A stretch of 64,000 bases of DNA from Rhizobium grahamii. Lineage in GTDB: Bacteria > Pseudomonadota > Alphaproteobacteria > Rhizobiales > Rhizobiaceae. A program made the position numbers and the translations under genes. Under the pieces are notes generated by a model. It was not told where the DNA came from, did no database searches, and saw only the letters and a list, made by a program, of their open reading frames with translations. Location of the stretch: positions 992,001 through 1,056,000 of the forward strand of contig NZ_CP043498.1 of NCBI RefSeq assembly GCF_009498215.1, in the 5' to 3' direction. Shown here piece by piece: positions 26,214-35,274 of this stretch (its first letter is position 1; each line of letters opens with the position of its first letter).

Positions 26214-27863
26214 ATGACGCCCGCCGAAGAGAAACTTGCCGAACTGAACCAGCCGAGCCTGTGGTCCGGCATCAATGCCTACAGGTCCGATCCGCTGATC
26301 GTCGACCTGACCGGCACGCTGCCGCGCGGCATCCGCGACGACCTCGACAATATGGGCCGCTACGTGACCTCGCCGGAGGCGCAGGAGCTGGCGCGTATGG
26401 CGAATCAGGGCGTGCCGCAGCTGCGCACGCACGGTCCGCGCGGCGAGCGATTGGATGTCGTAGAGTTCCACCCGGCCTGGCATGCGCTGATGCGCCGTTC
26501 GATGTCGTCGGGGCTGCATTCGTCGGTCTGGGATCCGCAGGCCGACACTGAGGCGAAGAACCAGGCGCACAAGGTCAGGGCCGCGCGCTTCTATCTGACG
26601 GCACAGTTGGAATCCGGCCATCTTTGCCCGCTGACGATGACGAGCGCTTCCGTCGCAGCGCTTTCGGCTTCGCCGGCCGTCCAGAAGGACTGGGCGCCGA
26701 AGATCCTGTCGCGCAAATACGATTCCACCAACAAGCCTGCCATGCAGAAGTCCGCCGTGACGATCGGCATGGGCATGACCGAGAAGCAGGGCGGCACGGA
26801 CGTTCGTGCCAACACGACGACGGCCGAAAAGGTCAGCGAAGGCATCTATCGTCTGTCCGGCCACAAGTGGTTCATGTCGGCGCCGATGAGCGACGCCTTC
26901 GTGATGCTGGCGCAGACAAAGGATGGAATGGGCTGCTTCCTCGTTCCACGTCTTCTCGAAGACGGTTCGGCGAACGGCCTGCACTTCCAGCGTCTCAAGG
27001 ACAAGGTGGGCAATCGCTCCAATGCCTCGTCCGAGGTCGAGTTCAACGATACCTTCGGCTTCCTGCTCGGCACGCCGGATGGCGGTATCCGCACTATTCT
27101 CGATATGGTGACATTGACGCGGCTCGACTGCGCGCTGGCTTCTTCAGGCATCATGCGCGCCTCGCTGGCCGAGGCCGTACACCACACACGCGGCCGCAGC
27201 GTTTTCGGCAAGATGCTGGTCAGCCAGCCGATCATGACTCGTGTGCTCGCCGATATGGCGCTCGATGTGGCGGCCGCGACAGCTCTGTCCTTCCGGCTTG
27301 CCGATGCCTTCGACCGGGCACGCGGCAGTGCTGAAGAGGCAGCCTATGCCCGTGTGATGACGCCGGTTGCCAAATACTGGTGCTGCAAGATCACGCCGTC
27401 GCTGATCTATGAGGCGATGGAGTGCATCGGCGGCAGCGGCTACATCGAGGAACGGCCTATCGCCCGCCACTACCGCGAAGCGCCCGTCAACGCGATCTGG
27501 GAAGGTTCGGGCAATGTCATGGCACTTGATGTGCTGCGCATCCTGAACCGCGGCAAGGATCTGTTCGAGACGGTATTCGCAGGGCTAGCGCGCGATCTCG
27601 GACCGGCCGGCAAGAAGACCATCGACGTGCTTCGCGCCGCCATGGCGCTTTGCGAGCGGGACGAGGGGGCTGCGCGCCTGCTGGTCGAACAGCTGGCGCT
27701 CGCTGCCGGTGCCGCCGAACTCTATCGCCTGGGGGCAGGGCGGATTGCCGATGCCTTTATCGAGACCCGCCTCGCGGGCGGCTGGCGCTCGACCTACGGC
27801 ATGCTGGATTCGCGCTTCGACGCCAGCTACATCGTCGATCTTCTCTATCCGCCGGCAAGCTGA
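26214..27863 (+). CDS. aidB: AidB-like acyl-CoA dehydrogenase family protein
   Basis: Flavoprotein of the AidB branch of the acyl-CoA dehydrogenases; E. coli AidB binds DNA and is induced in the alkylation (Ada) response. The 549-residue protein shows the AidB hallmarks: RARFYLT... then LCPLTMTSAS, GMGMTEKQGGTDVRANTT, LSGHKWFMSAP, RLKDKVGNRSNASSEVEF, RPIARHYREAPVNAIWEGSG. It is much longer than ordinary acyl-CoA dehydrogenases owing to the C-terminal domain. Its stop shares a base with the start of the GNAT gene (TGATG), so the two are coupled. Confidence 0.93.
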   Translation: MTPAEEKLAELNQPSLWSGINAYRSDPLIVDLTGTLPRGIRDDLDNMGRYVTSPEAQELARMANQGVPQLRTHGPRGERLDVVEFHPAWHALMRRSMSSGLHSSVWDPQADTEAKNQAHKVRAARFYLTAQLESGHLCPLTMTSASVAALSASPAVQKDWAPKILSRKYDSTNKPAMQKSAVTIGMGMTEKQGGTDVRANTTTAEKVSEGIYRLSGHKWFMSAPMSDAFVMLAQTKDGMGCFLVPRLLEDGSANGLHFQRLKDKVGNRSNASSEVEFNDTFGFLLGTPDGGIRTILDMVTLTRLDCALASSGIMRASLAEAVHHTRGRSVFGKMLVSQPIMTRVLADMALDVAAATALSFRLADAFDRARGSAEEAAYARVMTPVAKYWCCKITPSLIYEAMECIGGSGYIEERPIARHYREAPVNAIWEGSGNVMALDVLRILNRGKDLFETVFAGLARDLGPAGKKTIDVLRAAMALCERDEGAARLLVEQLALAAGAAELYRLGAGRIADAFIETRLAGGWRSTYGMLDSRFDASYIVDLLYPPAS

Positions 27864-28480
27864 TGACTGAGCTGCGTCCCGTCCGCGCCGACGATCTTGA
27901 GCAGATCTACGGAATCTCGCTGGTAACAGGCGATGCCGGCAGCGATGCGACCGGATTGCATCGCGACGGAAAGTTGATCGGGCACATCTATTCCGCACCT
28001 TATGTGATGCTGAGCCCCGAATCCGCCTTTGTGGTGGAAGACGCCGAAGGCGTCGCCGGCTATATCGTCGGCGTGTTCGATACGGTCGCGTTTGAAGAGC
28101 GGCTCGAGCGCGACTGGTGGCCAGCACTTCGCGAAGCCTACGCCGATCCGCAGGGCGATGCCGAGAGCTGGGACGCGGACCAGAAGCGCATCGCTGCAAT
28201 TCATCATCCGTCGCGCGCACCTGCCCGGCTTGTCGAAGCCTTTCCCGCTCATATCCATATGAACCTGCTGCCACGTTTGCAGGGGCAGGGGATGGGAACG
28301 AGACTTCTGGACATGTGGTTCACGACTGCCCGGAAGGCTGGCGTGGACGCCGTCCATCTCGGTGCCAACGCCGGCAATCACGGTGCGCTACGGTTCTGGA
28401 GCTCCCGCGGGTTCAGCCGACAGCAGCCGCCTCTGGTCGAGGGCTCCGACCGTACAGTCTGGTTCGGGCAGCGACTCTAA
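27863..28480 (+). CDS. GNAT family N-acetyltransferase
   Basis: A 205-residue acetyltransferase of unknown substrate. It has the acetyl-CoA loop in motif A (RLQGQGMGTRLLDMW) followed by LGANAGNHGALRFWSSRGF, the usual motif B. A long central insertion (residues 60-125) precedes motif A, as in GNATs related to the bacterial homologues of the O-GlcNAcase-associated acetyltransferase domain. The start overlaps the aidB stop by one base. Confidence 0.88.
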   Translation: MTELRPVRADDLEQIYGISLVTGDAGSDATGLHRDGKLIGHIYSAPYVMLSPESAFVVEDAEGVAGYIVGVFDTVAFEERLERDWWPALREAYADPQGDAESWDADQKRIAAIHHPSRAPARLVEAFPAHIHMNLLPRLQGQGMGTRLLDMWFTTARKAGVDAVHLGANAGNHGALRFWSSRGFSRQQPPLVEGSDRTVWFGQRL

Positions 28481-28632
28481 CGTCCCACAGCGGCGTGATG
28501 TCGCCGCATGGTGACAGCTTTGAAATTGTTGTCGTCTTCGGCAAACTGTCCACAATCTTTCAAGAACAGTCCGTTGCCGGGCATGTGTGGCGTTGTTACT
28601 CACCGGAAAGTGACAACTGGACCGAATCCCTC

Positions 28633-29295
28633 ATGCTCAACGACCCAATGGTACTTGCGCCCGTTTCCGACGCAACCCGTGTCGAACCCGAGAAGCGCAT
28701 CCGCGACCGCGGCGCGACGGAAAAAGCGATCCTGAACGCAGCCAAGGCGCTGTTGGCGGAAGAAGGGTTCCAGAACTTCGGCATCAACGCTGTCGCCCGC
28801 CGTGCCGGATGCGACAAGCAGCTGATCTACCGCTACTACGGTGGCTTGAACGGTCTGGTCGAAGCGATCGGCGCGGATCTCGGCAATTGGGTCAAGGACC
28901 GCATCCCCGAGGATACAGGTGGGATGTTCCTCCTGACCTACGGCGACCTCATGGAACGGCTGTCGCTGCTTTTCCTTGAGGCGCTGCGGGACGATCCGCT
29001 TGTTCGCCGAATCGTTGCCTGGGAAGTTTCGGAAAACACCGAGCAGGTGAGGCGGCTTTCCGAAGCGCGGTCGAAAGCCCTGGCAAGCTGGCTCGATCGC
29101 ATGCGGGGATCGCTGACGCCGCCGAAGGGCGTCGACGTCGTTGCCGTCAATGCGATTCTGATTGCCGCCATTCAGCATCTCGTTCTTTCGGCATCGGCTG
29201 GCGGCCAGTGCGCCGGACTGGCGCTGAAAACGTCGAAGGATTGGGAGAAGGCCGCGACCGCCCTGAAGCGTATCGTTCGCGGCGTTTACGGCTGA
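28633..29295 (+). CDS. TetR family transcriptional regulator
   Basis: A 220-residue regulator. The N-terminal helix-turn-helix (residues ~25-70: ILNAAKALLAEEGFQNFGIN then RRAGCDKQLIYRYYGGLNGL) is a clear TetR pattern. The C-terminal ligand domain is generic. The frame is open far upstream, but this ATG gives a normal TetR length; an ATG five codons later is also possible. It follows the aidB-GNAT pair after a 150-base gap containing its own promoter-like AT stretch, so its target may be itself or that pair. Confidence 0.88.
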   Translation: MLNDPMVLAPVSDATRVEPEKRIRDRGATEKAILNAAKALLAEEGFQNFGINAVARRAGCDKQLIYRYYGGLNGLVEAIGADLGNWVKDRIPEDTGGMFLLTYGDLMERLSLLFLEALRDDPLVRRIVAWEVSENTEQVRRLSEARSKALASWLDRMRGSLTPPKGVDVVAVNAILIAAIQHLVLSASAGGQCAGLALKTSKDWEKAATALKRIVRGVYG

Positions 29296-29418
29296 GACGG
29301 GGACGAACTTTCCACAGGCATCCCGGTGCGCGTTAACCTTAATAAATGGTTTACGTTGCGCCTCCCCCGGTAAGAAGTCAGTTTGCCAGGCAGTCCAAAA
29401 TGTTGGGTGTCTGGAACC

Positions 29419-29592
29419 ATGGGAACCAAAATCGCAAGAGCCGCGTTTCTTGTTGCCGCGATGATGTTTTTCGCTGTGCTTGCGCTGGATATCGCTGTGC
29501 CGGCGCTGGTTCTGGGTACGATGGCGTTGTCGATATGGGCGGTTTCCCATGAGGGCCTATCCATTCGCAGAGAACGAGAGACGGCCGCATGA
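29419..29592 (+). CDS. Small membrane protein (57 residues)
   Basis: A short protein with two adjacent hydrophobic stretches (AAFLVAAMMFFAVLALDIA and ALVLGTMALSIWAV) followed by a charged tail (RRERETAA). It overlaps the next gene in an ATGA four-base overlap, which supports both frames. GGAACC before the ATG is a modest ribosome site. No family is recognised. It probably forms a two-gene unit with the DUF6105-like gene. Confidence 0.65.
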   Translation: MGTKIARAAFLVAAMMFFAVLALDIAVPALVLGTMALSIWAVSHEGLSIRRERETAA

Positions 29593-29921
29593 AGTGGTTT
29601 CTGATCTTTTGGGCCGGTCCGATCGTCTTCCTGGCGGGATGGTACTGGCTCTCCTATTACGACATGAATTTCGGCATCTTCATGCTGAGCAGGCAGGTTC
29701 ATGACCTGACTTTCCAGATTTATGGCAAGGTGCTCGGCATTCCGCCGGAAACGATTCCGCCGCTGGTCGCCCGCGCGATCGCCGTCGATAGTCTTGTCGT
29801 TTTCGCAATCATCGGCTTCCGCCGGCGCAAGGCAATTGCCGCCTGGTGGCGTGCCCGTCAGGCGTCGCGGTCTTCGGACGCGGCTCTGCCGAGCAAGGAA
29901 AGCCTGTCCAGAGCTCCCTGA
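29589..29921 (+). CDS. DUF6105-like small membrane protein
   Basis: A 110-residue protein beginning [20 protein letters not shown], with membrane segments at about residues 3-20 and 62-80 and a basic C-terminal tail. This pattern matches, as far as I recall, DUF6105 of Rhizobiales; the function is unknown. Its last 64 bases overlap the 3' end of ruvX on the opposite strand, a genuine convergent overlap as both frames are well supported. Confidence 0.75.
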   Translation: MKWFLIFWAGPIVFLAGWYWLSYYDMNFGIFMLSRQVHDLTFQIYGKVLGIPPETIPPLVARAIAVDSLVVFAIIGFRRRKAIAAWWRARQASRSSDAALPSKESLSRAP

Positions 29922-30352
29922 AGAATGAAGCTTGCCGCAGCCGAGTCGATCCGCTCGGCACGCTGCTTCCGTGAGACGTCCATTTCCAGCAGCGCCCGCT
30001 CGGCGGCAACAGTCGACAGCCGCTCGTCCCAATAGACGAAGGGCAGGTCGGTTTTCTGCTCCATGTTGCGCACGAAGGCGCGCGTTGCCTGAACGCGCGG
30101 TCCGGCTGATCCGTCCATATTCATGGGCAGGCCGATCACGAAGGCCGTAACCTTTTCCTTGGCGGCAAAGTCCAGCAGAGTCGTCGCGTCGATTGAAAAC
30201 TTCTCGCGCCTGAGGACGGGCCGCGGCGTCGAAAAGCGCCGGCCGAGATCCGACATTGAGAGCCCGATTGTCTTGGTGCCGAGATCGAGGCCCGCGATCG
30301 CCTGTCCCGGCTGCAACACCGTCGCCAGCTCTTCGATCGTCAGCACTGTCAT
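29858..30352 (-). CDS. ruvX: Holliday junction resolvase-like protein RuvX/YqgF
   Basis: RNase H-fold nuclease, implicated in Holliday junction resolution and in pre-16S rRNA 5'-end processing. The 164-residue protein has the catalytic Asp23 in [13 protein letters not shown], the DERLST segment with the second acid, and [10 protein letters not shown] with the third. Rhizobial members carry an N-terminal addition of about 15 residues such as the one here. It is convergent with the DUF6105-like gene and overlaps it. Confidence 0.93.
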   Translation of the reverse strand: MTVLTIEELATVLQPGQAIAGLDLGTKTIGLSMSDLGRRFSTPRPVLRREKFSIDATTLLDFAAKEKVTAFVIGLPMNMDGSAGPRVQATRAFVRNMEQKTDLPFVYWDERLSTVAAERALLEMDVSRKQRAERIDSAAASFILQGALDRLSLLGRAASEDRDA

Positions 30353-30468
30353 CGTCGTTTCATCCCGTCAAAAGAAATTGAAGCAGCGCCGCTTTTCTTT
30401 GCGGTCGCATCGGATATGTGCATAGCGAGCAAAGCAGGCTTTTGCATCCATAATAAAAGGAGAATTTC

Positions 30469-31173
30469 ATGAAGATCACTTGGCTTGGTCACTCCGCTTT
30501 CCGCATCGAGGTCGGAAAGGCGAAAATCCTGCTGGACCCCTTCCTGACGCACAATTCCTCGTTTTCAGGTCAGAATCTGAAGGATGCCGTCAGCGGCGTT
30601 ACCCACATCCTTCTCACGCACGGCCACGGCGATCACGTCGGCGATACCGTCGCACTTGCCAAGGAGACGGGCGCGGTTGTTCTCGCCAACGCCGATCTTG
30701 CCTCGTGGCTCGGTTCGAAGGGCCTGACGAAGCTCGAAATGGGCAATACCGGTGGGACCGTTTCCTTCGACGGTTTCTCGGCAACCTTCACCAACGCGCT
30801 GCATTCCTCCGCCCAGATCACCGAAGACGGCGTTTCTCATGCGCTCGGCAATGCAAACGGCCTGATGCTGCATTTCGACGAGGAAGCCTCCATCCTCGCC
30901 ATGGGCGACACCGACATCTTCTCGGACATGGCGCTGATCAATGAACTGCATCAGCCTGACATCGGACTGGTGCCGGTCGGCGACCGCTTCACGATGGGCG
31001 GCGCGGTTGCGGCCTTGGCTTGCCAGCGCTACTTCAACTTCAAGACCGCGATCCCCTGCCACTACGGCACCTTCCCGATCATCGATCAGACGCCGGAGAA
31101 GTTCGTTTCCGGCATGGACGGATCGAAGACGACCGTCAAGGCGCCGAAGCCGGGCGAAAGCCTTTCCTTCTAG
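30469..31173 (+). CDS. UPF0173 metallo-beta-lactamase-fold hydrolase
   Basis: A 234-residue metal-dependent hydrolase of the UPF0173 (YtkL) group. It starts [20 protein letters not shown] and has the metal motif THGHGDH plus later ligands in MGDTDIF and PCHYGTF. The substrate is not known. AAGGAG precedes the start at a good spacing. A strong hairpin follows the stop, separating it from gatC. Confidence 0.93.
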   Translation: MKITWLGHSAFRIEVGKAKILLDPFLTHNSSFSGQNLKDAVSGVTHILLTHGHGDHVGDTVALAKETGAVVLANADLASWLGSKGLTKLEMGNTGGTVSFDGFSATFTNALHSSAQITEDGVSHALGNANGLMLHFDEEASILAMGDTDIFSDMALINELHQPDIGLVPVGDRFTMGGAVAALACQRYFNFKTAIPCHYGTFPIIDQTPEKFVSGMDGSKTTVKAPKPGESLSF

Positions 31174-31224
31174 ATCGCCTCTGCAAAACCGCTCCGATTT
31201 CGGTGGCGGAATTCTACGCAATCG

Positions 31225-31262
31225 AAAGGCCATGCCCGTTGCGCACAGCGGGCATGGCCTTT
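31225..31262 (+). terminator. Terminator-like hairpin after the UPF0173 gene
   Basis: AAAGGCCATGCCCG and CGGGCATGGCCTTT arms make a 14-pair stem with a short loop. Only a short T stretch is present, which falls partly in the stem. Confidence 0.65.
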
Positions 31263-31297
31263 ATAGCGGGTAGGAAAAATCCTATCCGGAGAATACC

Positions 31298-31585
31298 ATG
31301 TCCGTCGACTTTGCCACCGTTAAGCGTGTAGCGCGCCTTGCCCGTATTGCCGTCACCGAAGAAGAGGCAAATCGCATGGTGGGTGAGCTGAATGGTATCC
31401 TCGGCTTCGTCGAGCAGCTCTCCGAAGTCGACGTCGAAGGCGTCGAGGCAATGACATCGGTCACGCCGATGGAGATGAAGAAGCGCACCGATAACGTGAC
31501 CGACGGCAACAAGGCTGCCGACATTGTCTCTAACGCGCCGGTCACCGATCAGAATTTCTTCTTGGTACCCAAAGTCGTCGAATAA
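31298..31585 (+). CDS. gatC: Glutamyl/aspartyl-tRNA amidotransferase subunit C
   Basis: Small scaffold subunit of GatCAB, which converts misacylated Glu-tRNA-Gln (and Asp-tRNA-Asn) to the correct amide. The 95-residue protein matches GatC throughout: [36 protein letters not shown], and the C-terminal [15 protein letters not shown] precedes the ATG. gatA follows after 54 bases. Confidence 0.97.
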   Translation: MSVDFATVKRVARLARIAVTEEEANRMVGELNGILGFVEQLSEVDVEGVEAMTSVTPMEMKKRTDNVTDGNKAADIVSNAPVTDQNFFLVPKVVE

Positions 31586-31639
31586 GGCCTTCGCCGTTTT
31601 CCGACCTCCGTTGCCATTCCAGATTTGAAGCGAATTACC

Positions 31640-33121
31640 ATGAGCGAACTCACCAGCCTGACCATTGCCGAAGCCCGCACGAAGCTGCGCGCCAAGGAAA
31701 TCAAAGCGACCGAACTGACCGAAGCCTATATTTCGGCGATCGAGGCGGCCAACGAAAAGCTCAACGCCTACATCAAGGTCACGCCCGAAAAGGCGCTGCA
31801 GATGGCCGAAGCCTCCGATGCGCGCCTCGCCGGCGGCAAGGGCGGTGAGCTCGAAGGGATCCCGCTTGGCATCAAGGACCTGTTCGCCACCGAAGGCATT
31901 CATACGCAGGCCTGCAGCCACATCCTCGACGGTTTCAAGCCGCATTATGAGTCGACCGTCACGCAGAACCTGTGGGACGATGGCGCCGTCATGCTCGGCA
32001 AGCTCAACATGGATGAGTTCGCAATGGGCTCTTCCAACGAGACCTCGTACTACGGTGCGGTGATCAATCCCTGGCGTTCGGCTGGCTCCAACCAGCAGCT
32101 CGTACCGGGCGGCTCGTCCGGCGGCTCGGCTGCTGCCGTTGCAGCCCACCTCTGCGCCGGCGCCACGGCAACGGATACCGGCGGCTCGATCCGCCAGCCT
32201 GCAGCCTTCACCGGCACTGTTGGGATCAAGCCGACCTACGGCCGTTGCTCGCGCTGGGGCACGGTAGCCTTCGCATCCTCCCTCGATCAGGCCGGCCCGA
32301 TTGCCCGCGATGTCCGCGATGCCGCGATCCTGCTGAAGTCGATGGCGTCGGTCGATCCGAAGGACACGACCTCCGTCGATCTGCCGGTTCCGGATTATGA
32401 AGCCGTCCTCGGCCAGTCGCTGAAGGGCATGAAGATCGGCATTCCGAACGAATACCGCGTCGATGGCATGCCTGACGAGATCGAAACGCTCTGGCAGCAG
32501 GGCATTGCCTGGCTGAAGGATGCCGGCGCCGAGATCGTCAACATCTCGCTGCCGCACACCAAGTACGCCCTGCCGGCCTACTACATCGTCGCTCCGGCGG
32601 AAGCCTCGTCGAACCTTGCCCGTTATGACGGCGTCCGCTACGGCCTACGCGTCGATGGCAAGGACATCGTCGACATGTACGAGAAGACGCGTGCCGCTGG
32701 CTTCGGCAAGGAAGTTAAGCGCCGCATCATGATCGGCACCTACGTTCTCTCAGCCGGCTACTACGACGCCTACTACATCAAGGCCCAGAAGGTTCGCACG
32801 CTGATCAAGCGCGACTTCGAACTGGCGTTCAACGCCGGCGTCGACGCGATCCTGACGCCCGCGACCCCGTCGTCGGCATTCGGCGTCGCTGACGAGAACC
32901 TCGCTTCGGATCCGGTGAAGATGTACTTGAACGACATCTTCACCGTGACGGTGAACATGGCCGGTCTGCCGGGCATTGCCGTTCCCGCCGGCCTCGACCA
33001 CAAGGGTCTCCCACTCGGCCTGCAGCTGATCGGCAAGCCCTTCGACGAAGAGACGCTCTTCAAGACCGCGCACGTGATCGAGCAGGCTGCCGGCAGGTTC
33101 ACCCCCGCCAAGTGGTGGTAA
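31640..33121 (+). CDS. gatA: Glutamyl/aspartyl-tRNA amidotransferase subunit A
   Basis: Glutaminase subunit of GatCAB; it frees ammonia from glutamine for the GatB step. The 493-residue protein has the amidase-signature catalytic triad Lys79 (GIPLGIKD), cis-Ser159 ([11 protein letters not shown]) and Ser183 ([12 protein letters not shown]). The ATG is chosen over an in-frame TTG five codons upstream because it starts at the usual family N-terminus. The stop TAA abuts the ATG of the next gene, a Panacea-domain antitoxin homologue that is not part of the gat pathway; gatB lies 3.1 kb further on. Confidence 0.97.
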   Translation: MSELTSLTIAEARTKLRAKEIKATELTEAYISAIEAANEKLNAYIKVTPEKALQMAEASDARLAGGKGGELEGIPLGIKDLFATEGIHTQACSHILDGFKPHYESTVTQNLWDDGAVMLGKLNMDEFAMGSSNETSYYGAVINPWRSAGSNQQLVPGGSSGGSAAAVAAHLCAGATATDTGGSIRQPAAFTGTVGIKPTYGRCSRWGTVAFASSLDQAGPIARDVRDAAILLKSMASVDPKDTTSVDLPVPDYEAVLGQSLKGMKIGIPNEYRVDGMPDEIETLWQQGIAWLKDAGAEIVNISLPHTKYALPAYYIVAPAEASSNLARYDGVRYGLRVDGKDIVDMYEKTRAAGFGKEVKRRIMIGTYVLSAGYYDAYYIKAQKVRTLIKRDFELAFNAGVDAILTPATPSSAFGVADENLASDPVKMYLNDIFTVTVNMAGLPGIAVPAGLDHKGLPLGLQLIGKPFDEETLFKTAHVIEQAAGRFTPAKWW

Positions 33122-33628
33122 ATGCCTGAGGACGCGAGAGCGATAGCCAATTTTTTGTTGAGCCTTGCTTGGTCTCGCGGTCTCGAAGTTAGCCATCTGC
33201 AGCTACAAAAGATATTGTTCTTCGCGCACGCCTGGCACCTAGGAAAGTACGGAGAACCACTTATCGGCCAACCCTTTGAAGCTTGGCAATATGGGCCGGT
33301 CGTTCGGGTCGTCTACGATCAATTGAAGCGCTTTAGAAGTGATAGTGTTCGTGAGAAGCTCACGAAAATAGATGTTCAAACCGGGGGTGTGATTGAGGCT
33401 AGGGCATCTTTCTCGGAAGAGAAAACGCAATTTCTAATTGACCTGTTTGAGTATTATCACAGTTTCCATCCTTACAACCTAGTGGATCTCACGCACGAGC
33501 GAGACGGACCTTGGGACAAGGTATGGAGAAAAGCTGGGGATGGTGCGGTAGCTGGGATGGCTATTCCTAACGAATCAATTAAATTGTGGATTCTTCGTGC
33601 GGGAGGAAACGGAGTTAGACCCCTATAG
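33122..33628 (+). CDS. SocA-like antitoxin, Panacea (DUF4065) domain
   Basis: A 168-residue protein with the Panacea/SocA pattern: HLQLQKILFFAHAWHLGKYG then FEAWQYGPVVRVVYDQL, and a late helical part with LVDLTHERDGPW. Panacea proteins are antitoxins; Caulobacter SocA is the proteolytic adaptor that delivers toxin SocB to ClpXP. The start abuts the gatA stop (TAA then ATG), with only a weak GGTGG before it, so translation may depend on gatA. DNA here is much lower in GC than the flanks (21 of 60 bases at 33421-33480), which indicates transfer. The downstream partner is 14 bases away on the same strand. Confidence 0.88.
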   Translation: MPEDARAIANFLLSLAWSRGLEVSHLQLQKILFFAHAWHLGKYGEPLIGQPFEAWQYGPVVRVVYDQLKRFRSDSVREKLTKIDVQTGGVIEARASFSEEKTQFLIDLFEYYHSFHPYNLVDLTHERDGPWDKVWRKAGDGAVAGMAIPNESIKLWILRAGGNGVRPL

Positions 33629-33642
33629 GTTAGGAGGAGAAC

Positions 33643-34338
33643 TTGCGCGTTTCACTTTCTTTGCCCGATATTGTTCGGGTGCCTTCATTTAACGAAGATG
33701 CCGCCATTGCCTATGTAGTTGCCGAGCTAGAGCAGTCCGGACATGGCTTCAATTACCTGGATGCAAGCAAGCGTGTCAAAGCTGCCTACAAAGGGCTCCA
33801 TGACATCAAGCATCTAACAATGCCTCAGGGTATCAGCAAAAACAAAGTTGGACAAAAGGCGAATCTTGAGCTCGTGTCTCTCGCTGCGCCAATCTCTTTC
33901 GGGCGTCGGACAAACGTGTTTGACCTTGAGGCTAGACGATTTCACTATGGCGAGGATCGTAGTGCATCGTATCGAATTCCATTTTTCTTCTCAGAACAGA
34001 ATGTAATTAAGGCGTACTACCTTCAGCCTCGAAAAGGGACACCCTTAACGTTGGATCAGGTTGGCCTGTATGCATCCATCGTAAAGAAATTCCTTCTCGA
34101 TCAGGAATTTTATGGAGAGAGTGTCGAAGTCGAAATCGTTGATGTGGCGGAGAGAGAGAAGACGAAGGGGCGTTCTACGAAGGTGTACGGTCTCTCTAAT
34201 CTGGACATATGGAATGATGATCGGATCAATTCCCACCTTCGCGTTGTGAGGGCTGCTTTGGATTACATTGAGGCGCAAAACTTGGTTACGCGGAGACGCC
34301 GCCCGCTCAAAGATCGAGATTTGCCGCTGTTCTTTTAA
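33643..34338 (+). CDS. Putative toxin partner of the Panacea antitoxin (SocB-like)
   Basis: A 231-residue soluble, basic protein starting at TTG behind a very strong GGAGGAG at 6-base spacing. No enzymatic motif is recognised. The gene order (Panacea antitoxin first, partner second, short gap) is that of socAB in Caulobacter. The extreme C-terminus is RRRRPLKDRDLPLFF: DLPLF resembles the bacterial sliding-clamp-binding motif (consensus QL[S/D]LF) in its usual terminal location. SocB is known to block replication by binding the clamp DnaN. The role is therefore inferred from context plus this motif; direct family membership is not certain. Base composition is as low in GC as the antitoxin. Confidence 0.7.
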   Translation: MRVSLSLPDIVRVPSFNEDAAIAYVVAELEQSGHGFNYLDASKRVKAAYKGLHDIKHLTMPQGISKNKVGQKANLELVSLAAPISFGRRTNVFDLEARRFHYGEDRSASYRIPFFFSEQNVIKAYYLQPRKGTPLTLDQVGLYASIVKKFLLDQEFYGESVEVEIVDVAEREKTKGRSTKVYGLSNLDIWNDDRINSHLRVVRAALDYIEAQNLVTRRRRPLKDRDLPLFF

Positions 34339-34404
34339 GTGTTCCCGGACTCTCGCTTGCGACCGAACTTCTTTAACTGAAGGCTGCGGTAGGAAGGATG
34401 CATA

Positions 34405-34680
34405 ATGACGATATCGGGCATCGCGGACCTCGTGTCGGCGTTGGACGGTCTTGCTGCATCCAGTTTCACCATGGGTGCCGAGTGGCAGGCGGTGCACGAG
34501 ATCTGCCAGGCGCATGAAGGCGAGGCGCCTTTCGACTGGGGGCATGCGATCTGCCACCGTATCGAAGGCGACGACTGGAATGCCGACTACTGGTACCGCC
34601 GAGCCGGCAAGCGTCGCGGGACGGGGACTGTGGCCGAGGAGTGGTCCGTGATGAAAGCGGAGCTTGCCGCTCTTCGGTGA
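34405..34680 (+). CDS. Hypothetical protein (91 residues)
   Basis: A soluble tryptophan-rich protein (WQAVHEICQAHEGEAPFDWG, then DDWNADYWYRRAGK). AGGAAGGATG before the ATG is a good ribosome site and the frame has GC-rich codon use like the core genome, unlike the low-GC pair just upstream. No domain is recognised. Similar short proteins occur, to my recollection, singly in rhizobia. Confidence 0.7.
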   Translation: MTISGIADLVSALDGLAASSFTMGAEWQAVHEICQAHEGEAPFDWGHAICHRIEGDDWNADYWYRRAGKRRGTGTVAEEWSVMKAELAALR

Positions 34681-34724
34681 ACAAGGCCGCGCGCCGAGGC
34701 GACGCGCGGCTGAATGTCGAAAGG

Positions 34725-34982
34725 CTACCTGTTGTCCTGTTCTGCCCTCACGAGAACCAAACCTCGTTCTGTGATGCGGTAGGGCTTGCCACCCGAGGAC
34801 TTGATCGCCCGCTTCTGCTTCAGTTTGCGAAACAGCTCGATACCAAAGCCGGGGTAAGCCCAGCCGTCGCGGGTGAAGCACTTCACCGTTTCGATTTTTC
34901 TGTTGTCGTCGCGTTCGATTTCAATGCGGCCACCCTGGGCCAATAGGTGCAGGATACGCTGCTCCGAGCGTGAAATGTCCAT
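34725..34982 (-). CDS. YjhX/TopAI-like toxin homologue (UPF0386)
   Basis: An 85-residue basic protein matching E. coli YjhX over its whole length: MDISRSEQRILHLLAQGGRI, LFRKLKQKRAIKSSGGKPYR and the terminal VRAEQDNR. E. coli YjhX (TopAI) inhibits DNA topoisomerase I and is neutralised by YjhQ, a GNAT-family protein encoded next to it. No same-strand partner is present here; the nearest GNAT gene is divergent, about 290 bases away. UPF0386 genes without an antitoxin partner are found in rhizobia, so toxicity in this host is uncertain. Two inverted repeats lie in its upstream region. Confidence 0.85.
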   Translation of the reverse strand: MDISRSEQRILHLLAQGGRIEIERDDNRKIETVKCFTRDGWAYPGFGIELFRKLKQKRAIKSSGGKPYRITERGLVLVRAEQDNR

Positions 34983-35003
34983 GGATATGTTGATCCGGTA
35001 ATA

Positions 35004-35051
35004 GCGCCCAGTGGGCGCACAAAAACGATCTGGCGTCCGATTGGACGTCAG
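35004..35051 (-). promoter_or_regulatory. Inverted repeats in the TopAI-like leader
   Basis: GCGCCCA-G-TGGGCGC (35004-35018) lies about 20 bases before the start of the YjhX-like gene, and CTGGCGTCC/GGACGTCAG (35030-35051) beside it. They could be leader hairpins or operator sites. Confidence 0.35.
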
Positions 35052-35177
35052 GGCTTCGTTTTTCGGGCCCGTGCGCGCAGGGAAACTTGCGGGCAGGGCC
35101 TCTACCGGGTCTCAGAGTATGAGTTCAACATGGCGCCTTGATACCGTCTGCAGGGCGCGAGGTCAAGTTTTGCAACT

Positions 35178-35194
35178 GTTGAGGGATTCTCAAC
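35178..35194. repeat. Inverted repeat GTTGAG-N5-CTCAAC
   Basis: A short perfect inverted repeat in the space between the TopAI-like gene and the divergent GNAT gene, placed where a shared operator might lie. Confidence 0.3.
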
Positions 35195-35274
35195 AAGAAA
35201 TTCCCGTCGCGACCGTAAGGTTTTGATAACGCGGCGATTCGGTGCTTTAATTCGATCTCAGCACGGAGGTGTCG

